Assembly: GCA_019391515.1 (NCBI GenBank)
Contig: JAHXQP010000009.1
Location: 164,620 to 228,619 of the forward strand
Length of the DNA stretch: 64,000 bases
Reading direction: 5' to 3'
Source: Clostridiaceae bacterium
GTDB taxonomy: Bacteria > Bacillota > Clostridia > Tissierellales > Sporanaerobacteraceae
Shown here piece by piece: positions 27,577-36,851 of the stretch; the first letter of the stretch is position 1; every line of letters begins with the position of its first letter. A model generated the notes under the pieces. The model did no database searches. It saw only the letters and a list, made by a program, of their open reading frames with translations, and was not told the DNA's origin. The position numbers and the translations under genes are program-made.

Positions 27577-27599
27577 AAATATAATTAGGAGGGATAATT

Positions 27600-27917
27600 A
27601 TGTTAGAGGTTGACAAAAAAACTTTTGAAGAAGAAGTATTAAAAGCTGATGGCTATGTATTGGTGGATTTTTGGAGTCAAGGTTGCGAGCCATGTAAAGC
27701 GCTTATGCCACATATTGAAGAATTAGAAAAACAGTATGGAGATAAAATGAAATTTTGCAAACTTGATACAATGAAAGCAAGAAGACTTGCTATTTCACAA
27801 AAAGTATTGGGCTTACCTGTTATTGCTATATATAAAGATGGGGAAAAAATTGATGAGAGGGTTAAAGAAGAAGCAACAGAAAAAAGTGTAGAAGAAATGA
27901 TTAAAAAGTATGCTTAG
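27600..27917 (+). CDS. trxA: Thioredoxin with atypical GCEPC active site
   Basis: A 105-residue thioredoxin fold: VLVDFWSQGCEPCKALMPHIEEL, then KLDTMKARRLAISQKVLGLPVIAIYKDGE with the cis-Pro in GLPVI. The redox site is GCEPC (Cys29 and Cys32) in place of the standard WCGPC: the Trp is replaced by Gly and the inner Gly by Glu. Thioredoxins in glycine reductase operons of Stickland fermenters are known for GCxPC sites, so this is a specialised partner for GrdA/GrdB. It starts 23 bases after trxB and ends just before a 32-bp palindrome. Confidence 0.95.
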   Translation: MLEVDKKTFEEEVLKADGYVLVDFWSQGCEPCKALMPHIEELEKQYGDKMKFCKLDTMKARRLAISQKVLGLPVIAIYKDGEKIDERVKEEATEKSVEEMIKKYA

Positions 27918-27918
27918 G

Positions 27919-27950
27919 TTTTAATTCTAGGATTAATCCTAGAATTAAAA
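27919..27950. repeat. 32-bp perfect palindrome between trxA and grdE
   Basis: TTTTAATTCTAGGATT followed by its exact complement; the centre is ATTAAT. As RNA it forms a hairpin with a UUAA loop. A weak T run (ATATTTTTG) follows, so partial termination or processing between the thioredoxin and reductase genes is possible. Confidence 0.8.
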
Positions 27951-27983
27951 TAGATATTTTTGAAAACAAGAGGAGGTGACTAC

Positions 27984-29270
27984 ATGCGTCTGGAATTAGG
28001 TTATCTATTTATTGAAGATGTTCAATTTGGTGAAGAGACAAAGCTAGAAAATAAGACATTATATGTAAACAAAGATGAACTAGTAAATCTTATTAAAGAG
28101 GATGAGCATTTTGAAAAAGTAGATTTAGAATTGGCAAGGCCAGGTGAAAGCATTAGAATAACACCTGTAAAAGACGTTGTTGAACCAAGGGTTAAAGTGG
28201 AGGGGCCAGGAGGAGTATTCCCAGGAATGATTTCCAAGGTAGATACTGTTGGAAGTGGTAAAACCAATGTGTTAAAAGGTTGTGCAGTAGTAACTGCAGG
28301 AAAGATAGTAGGATTTCAAGAGGGAATTATTGATATGACTGGTCCAGGAGCTGATTATACTCCATTTTCTAAACTAAACAATGTAGTTTTAGTTTGTGAA
28401 CCTAAAGAAGGACTTAAGCAACATGAACATGAAAGAGCTTTAAGAATGGCTGGATTTAAGGCTGCTACTTATTTAGGAGAAGTAGCAAAGAATTTAACTC
28501 CTGATGAAGTAGAAATCTTTGAAACAGAGCCTATGCTTGAAAGTATAAATAAGTATCCAGAACTTCCAAAGGTAGCTTATGTTCAAATGCTTCAAAGCCA
28601 AGGTCTGCTTCATGATACCTATGTTTATGGCGTAGATGCAAAAGAATCTTTACCAACTATTATTTATCCAACAGAAATAATGGATGGTGCAATTGTTAGT
28701 GGAAATTGTGTTTCAGCATGTGATAAGAATACAACTTATCATCATTTAAACAATCCAGTAGTAAAAGATTTGTTTGCAAAACATGGAAAAGAATTGAATT
28801 TTATTGGTGTAATAATCACTAATGAAAATGTTTATTTAGCAGACAAGGAAAGATCATCAAATTGGACAGCAAAATTAGCTGAGTTCTTAGGATTAGATGG
28901 AGTATTAGTTTCCCAAGAAGGTTTTGGTAATCCAGATACAGATCTTATTATGAATTGTAAGAAAATAGAGCAAAAAGGTATAAAAACAGTAATAATTACA
29001 GATGAATATGCAGGAAGGGATGGAGCAAGTCAATCTCTTGCAGATGCTGATCCACTAGCTAATGCTGTAGTAACAGGTGGAAATGCAAACGAAGTAATAA
29101 CTCTTCCTCCAATGGATAAAATCATTGGGGATACAAGTTATGTAGATACAATTGCAGGAGGATTTGATGGAAGCTTGAAAGAAGATGGTAGTATAGTTGT
29201 GGAATTGCAAGCTATAACTGGAGCAACTAATGAGCTTGGTTTTAATAAGTTAACCGCTAAAGGTTATTAA
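27984..29270 (+). CDS. grdE: Glycine reductase complex component B, alpha and beta subunits (proprotein)
   Basis: A 428-residue precursor. It opens with [18 protein letters not shown] and contains [20 protein letters not shown] and the cleavage region [17 protein letters not shown]. In characterised homologues the chain is cut before the Cys (here Cys242), giving two subunits and a carbonyl group at the new N-terminus that binds glycine as a Schiff base. The family then shows [17 protein letters not shown] and [19 protein letters not shown]. The ORF track starts 24 bases early; ATG 27984 with AGAGGAGGTGACTAC is right. It works with GrdB as the substrate-activating part of the complex. Confidence 0.95.
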   Translation: MRLELGYLFIEDVQFGEETKLENKTLYVNKDELVNLIKEDEHFEKVDLELARPGESIRITPVKDVVEPRVKVEGPGGVFPGMISKVDTVGSGKTNVLKGCAVVTAGKIVGFQEGIIDMTGPGADYTPFSKLNNVVLVCEPKEGLKQHEHERALRMAGFKAATYLGEVAKNLTPDEVEIFETEPMLESINKYPELPKVAYVQMLQSQGLLHDTYVYGVDAKESLPTIIYPTEIMDGAIVSGNCVSACDKNTTYHHLNNPVVKDLFAKHGKELNFIGVIITNENVYLADKERSSNWTAKLAEFLGLDGVLVSQEGFGNPDTDLIMNCKKIEQKGIKTVIITDEYAGRDGASQSLADADPLANAVVTGGNANEVITLPPMDKIIGDTSYVDTIAGGFDGSLKEDGSIVVELQAITGATNELGFNKLTAKGY

Positions 29271-29302
29271 AAGATATTAAAATTAAGGAAGGATGTGAGA
29301 AT

Positions 29303-29779
29303 ATGTCACTATTTGATGGTAAGAAGATAATAATTATAGGTGACAGAGATGGTATACCAGGACCAGCTATTGAAGAGTGTATAAAGACAACTGGTGGCGA
29401 AGTAGTTTTCTCATCAACTGAATGTTTTGTCTGAACTGCTGCAGGAGCTATGGACTTAGAGAATCAAAAGAGGGTTAAAGAAGCTACTGAAAAATACGGC
29501 GAAGAAAATGTAATCGTATTAATAGGTGGAGCTGAAGCAGAAGCTGCAGGTTTAGCAGCTGAAACTGTAACAGCAGGAGACCCAACTTTTGCAGGTCCAT
29601 TAGCAGGAGTCCAGTTAGGACTTAGAGTATACCATGTTGTAGAGCCAGAATTTAAAGAAGCAGTAGATCCAGATGTTTATGATGAACAAATCGGTATGAT
29701 GGAAATGGTTCTAGATGTAGATGAAATAATCGAGGAAGTTAAAGGTATAAGGGATGAGTTTTGTAAATTTAATGACTAA
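29303..29779 (+). CDS. grdA: Glycine reductase complex selenoprotein A (Sec44)
   Basis: The ORF track gives only the part after an in-frame TGA. From ATG 29303 (AAGGAAGGATGTGAGAAT) the reading frame is [20 protein letters not shown] ... to TECFV, then TGA at 29432-29434 as codon 44, then [14 protein letters not shown], ending at TAA. C-x-x-U at this place is the invariant GrdA redox motif, and the total of 158 residues is the family length. GrdA carries the carboxymethyl-selenoether from component B to component C, and is re-reduced by thioredoxin. A short hairpin (GCT-GCAGG-AGC) follows TGA as a possible SECIS core. Confidence 0.96.
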
Positions 29780-29812
29780 TACCCACTTAAATATGAGAGA
29801 GGGGGGGAGTAA

Positions 29813-31123
29813 ATGGCAAAAATCAAAGCTGTTCACTATATAAATCAGTTTTTTGCAGGAATAGGCGGAGAAGAAAAAGCAGATTATAAACCAGAGGTTC
29901 GAGAAGGAATTGTTGGACCAGGAATGGCCATAAATGCAGGATTTAAAGGAGAAGCTGAAATAGTTGCAACAATTATATGTGGTGACAGTTATTTTAATGA
30001 AAATATTGAAGAAGCTAAAAGTGAAATAATTGAAATGGTAAAAAAATATGATCCAGATATTTTCATAGCAGGACCAGCTTTTAATGCAGGAAGATATGGT
30101 GTAGCTTGTGGAACTATAGCAGATGCAGTTCATAAAGAATTGGGCATACCTGTTTTAACAGGAATGTATGTGGAAAATCCTGGTGCAGATATGTTTAAGA
30201 AAAGTGTCTATATAGTTTCAACTAAGAATAGTGCAGCGGGTATGAGAAATGCAGTGAAACAAATGGTTCCATTAGCATTAAAACTTGCTAAGGGAGAAGA
30301 GATAGAATCTCCGGAAGAAGAGGGATATATTGCAAGAGGCGTAAGAAAGAATTATTTTGCAGAAAAGAGAGGTTCTGAAAGAGCAGTAGATATGCTTCTT
30401 AAGAAACTAAAAGGAGAAGAGTTTGTAACAGAGTTTCCAATGCCTGACTTTGACAGGGTAGAACCAGAAGCAGCTATTAAAGATATGTCAAAGGCAAAAA
30501 TTGCATTAGTTACATCTGGTGGAATTGTCCCTAAAGGAAATCCAGACCATATAGAATCTTCTAGTGCTTCTAAATATGGAAAGTATGATATTGAAGGCAT
30601 CAAAGATCTAACTAAGGAGACACATGAAACAGCTCATGGGGGATATGATCCGGTATATGCAAATGAAGACCCAGATAGAGTTTTGCCAGTAGATGTTTTA
30701 AGGGATTTAGAGAAGGAAGGCAAAATAGGAAGTCTTCATAGATATTTTTATACAACAGTAGGGAATGGAACAGCTGTTGCTAGTGCAAAAGCTTTTGCAG
30801 AAAAAATTGCAAAAGAGTTATTATCTGATGGAGTTAATGCAGTTATATTGACTTCCACTTGAGGTACCTGTACACGTTGCGGAGCAACGATGGTTAAAGA
30901 AATTGAAAGGGCAGGAATTCCTGTAGTTCATATGTGTACTGTGACTCCTATTTCTATGACTGTAGGAGCTAATAGAATAGTGCCAACAATAGCAATTCCT
31001 CACCCATTAGGTAACCCTAATTTAGACTTTGAAGAAGAAAAGAGTCTTAGAAGAAAATTAGTAGAAAGAGCTTTAAAAGCTTTAACTACTGAAGTAGAAG
31101 AGCAAACAATATTTGAAGAGTAG
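29813..31123 (+). CDS. grdB: Glycine reductase component B gamma subunit, selenoprotein (Sec350)
   Basis: The ORF track splits this gene at TGA 30860-30862. Read through as selenocysteine it gives 436 residues, with Sec at position 350 in AVILTSTUGTCTRCGATM. Earlier motifs are AVHYINQFFAGIGGEEKADY, ATIICGDSYFNEN and GPAFNAGRYGVACG. In component B the selenocysteine attacks the carbon of the glycine Schiff base, releasing ammonia and passing carboxymethyl to GrdA. Downstream bases CGTTGC-GGA-GCAACG form a strong hairpin at the expected SECIS distance. Start ATG 29813 after GGGGGGGAGTAA. It ends 13 bases before a 40-bp palindrome. Confidence 0.96.
30860..30889 (+). promoter_or_regulatory. Sec codon and SECIS-like hairpin in grdB
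   Basis: TGA followed by a hairpin CGTTGC-GGA-GCAACG whose loop is 19-21 bases past the TGA, the window in which bacterial SECIS loops sit for SelB binding. Six perfect pairs in a coding region of this composition are notable. Confidence 0.65.
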
Positions 31124-31136
31124 CAACAAAATCATA

Positions 31137-31176
31137 ATATCTTTTAGATAAGGGTTAACCCTTATCTAAAAGATAT
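31137..31176. repeat. 40-bp perfect palindrome between grdB and grdC
   Basis: ATATCTTTTAGATAAGGGTT followed by its exact complement, centre GTTAAC. No T run follows on the plus strand, so full termination is unlikely. It may mark an mRNA processing point, or protect a 3' end so that grdEAB and grdCD are made in different amounts. Confidence 0.8.
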
Positions 31177-31216
31177 AAGAATCATTTATAAGCTTATATT
31201 ATTGGAGGTGTAATTT

Positions 31217-32755
31217 ATGGCTCATGCTGTAGTTAAAGGCTCAGGATATGTTTTGATACATACACCAGATATGATCTTGCATAATGGAACTACACAAACT
31301 ACGGAAAAAACAATCAATCCAAATTCAGATTATTTAAAAAACTTACCTGAACATATTAGAGGTTTTGAAGAAGTAGTTAGTTATCCACCAAACCAAACAT
31401 ATATTGGGAATATAACACCAGAAGAATTAAAAGAATATAAAATGCCTTGGTATGATAAGAAGGTTGAAGGGGCAGATAAAGTAGGCAAATTTGGAGAAAT
31501 AATGCCTCAAAATGAATTCATAGGTCTTATGAAAATTGTAGATACTTTTGACTTAGTTAAGTTAGAAAAAAAGTTTACAGAAGATGTGAAACAGAAATTA
31601 GGAAATCACCATTTTATGAAGGAAGATTTAATAACAAGACTTAAAGAAGGAGAAGAAATAGAAAACATAAAAAAATCTGTAGAAGAACAAGGTGCAGAGG
31701 GATTATATAATAATGGAGAGCTTGTAGGTTGTGTTAAGAGAGCTCATGATATTGATATTAATCTTAGTGCCCATGTGCTATTTGAAAACTTAGTTGTTAA
31801 AGCTTCAGGAGTATTAGCAGCTTTAAACCTTATAGAGAAAAATGACATTGACCCAGATGAAGTTGAATATATAATTGAATGCTCAGAAGAAGCTTGTGGG
31901 GACATGAATCAAAGAGGTGGAGGAAATTTTGCAAAATCAATTGGTGAAATGGCAGGTTTTACAAATGCCACAGGTTCCGATACTAGGGGATTCTGCGCGG
32001 CTCCGACTCATGCCATGATAGAAGCTGCTGCATTAGTTGAAGCTAAAGTATTTAAAAATGTAGTTGTAGTTGCAGGAGGATCAACAGCTAAGCTAGGTAT
32101 GAATGGTAAAGATCATATTAAAAAAGGATTACCAGTATTGGAAGATGCAGTTGGAGGATTTGCACTTATTATAGGAGAAAATGATGGGGTTAATCCAATA
32201 CTTAGAACTGACTTAGTAGGAAGACATACAGTAGGGACAGGTTCTTCACCTCAGGCAGTTATAAGTTCCCTTGTAACAGAGCCTCTTGATAAAGGAGACT
32301 TAAAAATAACAGATATAAATAAATATTCGGTAGAAATGCAAAATCCAGATATAACAAAACCTGCAGGAGCAGGCGATGTACCAAAGGCTAATTATAAGAT
32401 GATTGGTGCACTAGGTGTAATGAGAAAGGAATTGGAAAGGACCCAGTTAAATGATTTTATAGAAACACATGGTATGGAAGGTTGGGCACCAACTCAAGGA
32501 CATATTCCGTCAGGAGTACCTTATGTAGGATTTGCTAGAGAAGATATACTAAATAACAAAATAAAAAATGCAATGATTATAGGAAAAGGAAGTCTATTTT
32601 TAGGTAGAATGACTAATTTATTTGATGGGGTATCCATAGTTATGGAAAAGAATCCTGGAAAAGTAGATGAAGAAAAAGGAGTATCAGAAGAAGAAATAAG
32701 AAACCTTGTAGCAGAAGCTATGAGAGATTTTGCCTCTCATCTACTAAAGGAGTAG
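31217..32755 (+). CDS. grdC: Glycine reductase complex component C, beta subunit
   Basis: A 512-residue protein with VVKGSGYVLIHTPDMILHNG at the N-terminus and a later region related to thiolase/KAS III-type folds (EYIIECSEEACGDMNQRGGG, NATGSDTRGFCAAPTHAMIEAA, VVVAGGSTAKLG). Component C takes the carboxymethyl-selenoether of GrdA, forms an acetyl thioester and releases acetyl phosphate with inorganic phosphate. Start ATG 31217 after TTGGAGGTGTAATTT. It lies ten bases before grdD, and both are normal in length. Confidence 0.95.
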   Translation: MAHAVVKGSGYVLIHTPDMILHNGTTQTTEKTINPNSDYLKNLPEHIRGFEEVVSYPPNQTYIGNITPEELKEYKMPWYDKKVEGADKVGKFGEIMPQNEFIGLMKIVDTFDLVKLEKKFTEDVKQKLGNHHFMKEDLITRLKEGEEIENIKKSVEEQGAEGLYNNGELVGCVKRAHDIDINLSAHVLFENLVVKASGVLAALNLIEKNDIDPDEVEYIIECSEEACGDMNQRGGGNFAKSIGEMAGFTNATGSDTRGFCAAPTHAMIEAAALVEAKVFKNVVVVAGGSTAKLGMNGKDHIKKGLPVLEDAVGGFALIIGENDGVNPILRTDLVGRHTVGTGSSPQAVISSLVTEPLDKGDLKITDINKYSVEMQNPDITKPAGAGDVPKANYKMIGALGVMRKELERTQLNDFIETHGMEGWAPTQGHIPSGVPYVGFAREDILNNKIKNAMIIGKGSLFLGRMTNLFDGVSIVMEKNPGKVDEEKGVSEEEIRNLVAEAMRDFASHLLKE

Positions 32756-32765
32756 AGGTGATAAA

Positions 32766-33947
32766 ATGACAGATAATAATGTGAAAAATATGGTAGGTAA
32801 AGTTTTTAATGATATAGCAGATGCTTTAGAAACAGGGCAATTTGGGAAAAAAACAAGAGTAGGTATAACTACTCTTGGAAGCGAACATGGCGTAGAAAAC
32901 GTAGTTAAAGGTGCAGAAATTGCTCAAGATAGAGATTCGAATATTGAGGTTGTTTTAATAGGACCAAAAGTAGACAGCTCACTGACTCAAGTAATAGTGA
33001 GAACTGAAGATGAGGGTTATAGGAAAATGGAGGAATTATTAGATAGTAATGAAATAGATTCTGCTGTAACTATGCATTATAGTTTTCCAATTGGAGTTTC
33101 TACTGTGGGAAGAGTTGTAACACCAGGGAAAGGCAAGGAGATGTTCATAGCTACAACTACAGGTACTTCTTCACCACATAGGGTGGAAGCAATGGTTATG
33201 AATGGGATATATGGAATTATTACTGCTAAATCTATGGGTATCGATAACCCTACAGTTGGAATATTAAATGTAGATGGTGCTATACAAGTGGAAAGGGCAT
33301 TGAAAGAGCTTGATAAAAATGGATATAAAATCAACTTTACTGAATCTTTAAGAGCAGACGGCGGATGTATAATGAGGGGAAACGACTTACTTAGTGGAGT
33401 ACCTGATGTAATGATAACAGATACTTTAACGGGAAATATATTAATTAAGATGTTTTCGTCCTACACTACAGGTGGAAACTATGAATCATTAGGTTATGGA
33501 TATGGGCCAGGAATTGGAGAAGATTATAAAAGAACAATACTTATTCTTTCAAGAGCTTCAGGAGTACCAGTTGTGGCTAATGCTATTAGTTATGGTGCTA
33601 GTCTATCTAATGGAAATATAAATGAAGTGGCTAAAGAAGAATTTAAAAAGGTAAATAATGCAGGTTTCGAAAAAATACTTAAAGGGTTAACAAAGGATAG
33701 TAAGAAAGGAACCGTCGAAGAAGAAATCATTCCTCCAGAAAAGGAAACGGTAACAGGAACTATTTCTGGTATAGATATTATGGAATTAGAAGATGCGGTA
33801 AAAGTTCTCTGGAAAAATGGAATATATGCAGAAAGTGGAATGGGATGCACAGGACCAGTTCTAATGGTTAATGAAGGTAAAGTTGAAAATGCTATAAGCA
33901 TATTAGCCAAAGAAGGCTATGTTTCAAATGAATCTAATATTTGTTAA
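32766..33947 (+). CDS. grdD: Glycine reductase complex component C, alpha subunit
   Basis: A 393-residue protein resembling phosphate acetyltransferase/PlsX folds: RVGITTLGSEHGVENVVKGA, NIEVVLIGPKVDSS, ATTTGTSSPHRVEAMVMNGI and the C-terminal ESGMGCTGPVLMVNE, whose Cys is a candidate for the acetyl-carrying residue. GrdD is the subunit that yields acetyl phosphate, which acetate kinase can turn into ATP. Start ATG 32766 after AGAGGTGATAAA. Last gene of the operon, ending in a strong terminator. Confidence 0.94.
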   Translation: MTDNNVKNMVGKVFNDIADALETGQFGKKTRVGITTLGSEHGVENVVKGAEIAQDRDSNIEVVLIGPKVDSSLTQVIVRTEDEGYRKMEELLDSNEIDSAVTMHYSFPIGVSTVGRVVTPGKGKEMFIATTTGTSSPHRVEAMVMNGIYGIITAKSMGIDNPTVGILNVDGAIQVERALKELDKNGYKINFTESLRADGGCIMRGNDLLSGVPDVMITDTLTGNILIKMFSSYTTGGNYESLGYGYGPGIGEDYKRTILILSRASGVPVVANAISYGASLSNGNINEVAKEEFKKVNNAGFEKILKGLTKDSKKGTVEEEIIPPEKETVTGTISGIDIMELEDAVKVLWKNGIYAESGMGCTGPVLMVNEGKVENAISILAKEGYVSNESNIC

Positions 33948-33985
33948 AACACTCCAAGTCTCCAAGGTAAACTTGGAGTGTTTTT
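33946..33985 (+). terminator. Terminator of the grd operon
   Basis: AAAACACTCCAAG, a 13-base loop, then CTTGGAGTGTTTTT. Confidence 0.9.
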
Positions 33986-34109
33986 GTGAAATATTATAAA
34001 AAGGTTAGAAGGATTTTATTAAATTTTGTAGAATAATATAAAATGTGCTAAAGTTATATTAATAGCAATAAAATATTTTTAAAATAAAATTTGAAGGGGG
34101 AGTTTCAAA

Positions 34110-35225
34110 TTGTCTAAAATGAAAAAAATATTAGCCCTACTTATGATTGCAATATTAGCATTTACTGTAGTTGGATGTTCAGGTGGAGATAAAGCTGACG
34201 ATACTAAGAAACCAGCTGAACAAAAAGAAGGAGAAGAAAACAAGGCAACAGATGAACAACTTAAAATTACTATGGTTACAGATGTTGGTGGGGTAAATGA
34301 TCAGTCTTTTAACCAATCGGCTTGGGAAGGACTTCAAAAGGCTGATAAGGATTTAGGTACAAAATCAGATTATCAAGAATCTCATCAAGATGCAGACTTT
34401 GTTCCTAACTTAGAAACAGCACTTGATGCAGAAAATGATCTTATATGGGGAATTGGATTTAAGCTAGCAAATGCAGTATATTCTGCTGCAGAAGAAAATT
34501 CAGATACAAAGTATGCAATAGTTGATTTTTCCTATGAAGGAGATGAAAAAAACTTTCCAGATGGAACGCCAGATAACGTAGTAGGTGTTGTATTTAAACA
34601 AGAACAGCCATCATTTTTAGTAGGATATATAGCTGCTATGATGAGTGAAACTGGTAAAGTTGGTTTTGTAGGCGGTATGGAAAGTGAAGTTATAAGCGCT
34701 TTTGACTATGGATACCAGGCGGGAGTTGCATATGCAAACAAAGTTGCAGATAAGGATGTAAAAGTTCTTAGACAATATGCAGAAGCTTTTGGTGATTCTG
34801 CAAAGGGAAAAGCTATAGCAAGTAGCATGTATCAACAAGGTGCAGATATAGTATTCCATGCTGCTGGAGGTACAGGAGATGGAGTTATAGAAGCAGCTAA
34901 AGAGCAAGATAAATATGCTATAGGTGTTGACAGAGATCAAAATGACTTAGCTCCTGATAATGTTATTACATCAGCTATGAAACGTGTGGACGTTGGAGTT
35001 TACAATGTAATTAAAGATTTAAAAGAAGGAAAATTTCCAGGAGGAACTACAGTTGTTTATGGACTTGAAGAAGGTGCTGTAGACATAGCTCCAACATCAG
35101 ATAAGCATGTTCCAAAAGAAATTCTTGATAAGGTAGAAGAACTTAAAAAACTTATAATTGATGGTGAAATAAAAGTACCTGTTGATGAAGATTCTTATGA
35201 GGAATATTTAAAAACATTAGAATAG
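34110..35225 (+). CDS. BMP-family substrate-binding lipoprotein (nucleoside type)
   Basis: A 371-residue lipoprotein: signal peptide with lipobox FTVVGCS (Cys near 23), a short acidic linker (KKPAEQKEGEENKATDEQ), then the PnrA/BmpA fold with ITMVTDVGGVNDQSFNQSAWEGL, LIWGIGFKLANAV, VGVVFKQEQPSFLVGYIAAMM, KVGFVGGMESEVISAFDYGY and DIVFHAAGGTGDGVIEAAKE. BMP proteins bind purine or pyrimidine nucleosides. First gene of a four-gene importer. TTG start at 34110, placed seven bases after GGGGGAG; the ATG at 34119 is too far. No purine riboswitch is evident upstream. Confidence 0.93.
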   Translation: MSKMKKILALLMIAILAFTVVGCSGGDKADDTKKPAEQKEGEENKATDEQLKITMVTDVGGVNDQSFNQSAWEGLQKADKDLGTKSDYQESHQDADFVPNLETALDAENDLIWGIGFKLANAVYSAAEENSDTKYAIVDFSYEGDEKNFPDGTPDNVVGVVFKQEQPSFLVGYIAAMMSETGKVGFVGGMESEVISAFDYGYQAGVAYANKVADKDVKVLRQYAEAFGDSAKGKAIASSMYQQGADIVFHAAGGTGDGVIEAAKEQDKYAIGVDRDQNDLAPDNVITSAMKRVDVGVYNVIKDLKEGKFPGGTTVVYGLEEGAVDIAPTSDKHVPKEILDKVEELKKLIIDGEIKVPVDEDSYEEYLKTLE

Positions 35226-35233
35226 TTAAAAAC

Positions 35234-35259
35234 GCAGCTCAGGCTTTTGTCTGGGCTGC
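35234..35259 (+). terminator. Intercistronic hairpin after the BMP gene
   Basis: GCAGCTCAG-gcttttgt-CTGGGCTGC with one G-U pair and no long T run. It probably causes partial termination or 3' end protection so that the binding protein is made in excess over the membrane parts. Confidence 0.6.
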
Positions 35260-35285
35260 TTAGATATTAGATAGGAGGTACCCCG

Positions 35286-36851
35286 TTGAAAAATGTAGAT
35301 TTTCAAACTAAAGTAATTGAAATGAAGGGGATAACTAAGAAATTTGGAGATTTTGTAGCAAATGATAGTATTGATTTAACAGTTCATAAGGGGGAAATTC
35401 ATGCGCTATTAGGAGAGAATGGAGCAGGGAAAACCACTCTAATGAATGTACTATATGGATTATATTTACCTACTGAGGGAAATATATCTATCAATGGAGA
35501 AAGGATAGAAATTAAAAATCCTAATATAGCTATAGAAAAAGGCATTGGAATGGTACATCAACATTTTATGTTAATTGATAAATTTACAGTAGTTGAAAAT
35601 ATAATACTTGGAATGGAAACTACTATTAAAAAAGGCTCATTTGATACAAAATGTATTGATATTGAAAGTGCTACTAGAGAAGTTGAAGAATTGTCTAAAA
35701 AATATGGCCTTCATGTAGATTCAAATGCTAAGATACATGATATATCAGTAGGTATGCAGCAAAGGGTAGAGATACTAAAGGCCCTTTATAGAGGAGCAGA
35801 TATTTTAATATTGGACGAGCCAACAGCTGTTTTAACACCTCAAGAAGTAGAAGAGCTAATACAGATAATGGGAAGTTTAACCGAACAAGGGAAAACGATT
35901 ATAATTATTACTCATAAACTAAAGGAAATAAAACAAGCAGCAGATTATTGTACTATTATAAGAAGAGGCAAAAGAATAGATACAGTTAAGGTAAATGATG
36001 TAACAGAAGAAGATTTGGCCGAAATGATGGTGGGTAGGCAAGTTAGTTTTGCAGTAGATAAAAAAGAAATGAACAGAGGAGAAGTAGTCCTTGATATTGA
36101 TAATATTGTAGTTAAAGATAATAGAAAATTAAATGCGGTCAAGGGCCTATCTCTTCAACTTCATAAAGGAGAAATATTAGGAATAGCAGGAGTAGATGGA
36201 AATGGACAAAGTGAATTTTTAGAAGGGCTTACTGGACTTAGACCTATTGAATCTGGAAAAATTATTTTAAATGGGGAAAACATAGCTAATACTACTCCTA
36301 GAAATATTATGGAAAAAGGTATGTGCAATATACCTGAGGATAGACAGAAAAGAGGACTAATATTAGATTTTAGTATAGCTGAAAACATGATATTGGAAAA
36401 CTATGATAAAGAGCCTTTTTCAAAAAGTGGAAGGCTAAATCATGAAAATATAGAGGAACATGCTAAAAAATTAATTGAAAAATTTGATGTAAGACCTAGA
36501 AATGAAAAACAAGCTGCAGGTTCATTATCTGGTGGTAACCAACAAAAGGTTATAATATCAAGAGAGATAACTAATGATCCAGATGTGCTTATAGCTGCTC
36601 AACCAACAAGAGGATTAGATGTTGGAGCAATTGAATTTGTTCATAAATATTTAGTTGAACAAAGAGATAATGAAAAAGCGGTTTTGCTAGTTTCTTTTGA
36701 ATTAGATGAGATATTGAATCTTTCAGATAGAATAGCTGTAATATATAATGGGAAAATTGTAGATATTTTAGATAGAAAAGATGCAGATGAGAAAAAGTTA
36801 GGATATTTAATGGCTGGAGGAGGTGTAGATGATGAAAAGAAACAGGCTTAA
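35286..36851 (+). CDS. Nucleoside-type ABC transporter, double ATPase
   Basis: A 521-residue fused ATPase with two cassettes. First: GENGAGKTTLMNVLYGLYLP, QHFMLIDKFTVVENIILG, DISVGMQQRVEILKALYRG and LILDEPTAVLTPQE. Second: GVDGNGQSEFLEGLTGLRP, a degenerate Walker A; IPEDRQKRGLILDFSIAENM; LSGGNQQKVIISREI; and AAQPTRGLDVGAIEFVH, where the Walker B acidic residue is changed. This asymmetry is standard for the RbsA/NupO/YufO group. TTG start behind AGGAGGTACCCCG. It overlaps the following permease by 23 bases. Confidence 0.94.
   Translation: MKNVDFQTKVIEMKGITKKFGDFVANDSIDLTVHKGEIHALLGENGAGKTTLMNVLYGLYLPTEGNISINGERIEIKNPNIAIEKGIGMVHQHFMLIDKFTVVENIILGMETTIKKGSFDTKCIDIESATREVEELSKKYGLHVDSNAKIHDISVGMQQRVEILKALYRGADILILDEPTAVLTPQEVEELIQIMGSLTEQGKTIIIITHKLKEIKQAADYCTIIRRGKRIDTVKVNDVTEEDLAEMMVGRQVSFAVDKKEMNRGEVVLDIDNIVVKDNRKLNAVKGLSLQLHKGEILGIAGVDGNGQSEFLEGLTGLRPIESGKIILNGENIANTTPRNIMEKGMCNIPEDRQKRGLILDFSIAENMILENYDKEPFSKSGRLNHENIEEHAKKLIEKFDVRPRNEKQAAGSLSGGNQQKVIISREITNDPDVLIAAQPTRGLDVGAIEFVHKYLVEQRDNEKAVLLVSFELDEILNLSDRIAVIYNGKIVDILDRKDADEKKLGYLMAGGGVDDEKKQA

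Noticed and set aside
29450-29779. A 109-residue gene starting at ATG 29450
   Set aside because: It is the part of grdA after the selenocysteine codon; the true start is 29303.
30890-31123. A separate 77-residue gene
   Set aside because: It is the C-terminal part of grdB after the selenocysteine codon and has no ribosome binding site.
33986-34109. Possible purine riboswitch before the nucleoside importer
   Set aside because: No TATAA...GGG...ATGG core or three-way junction could be built; only an AT-rich promoter region is seen.
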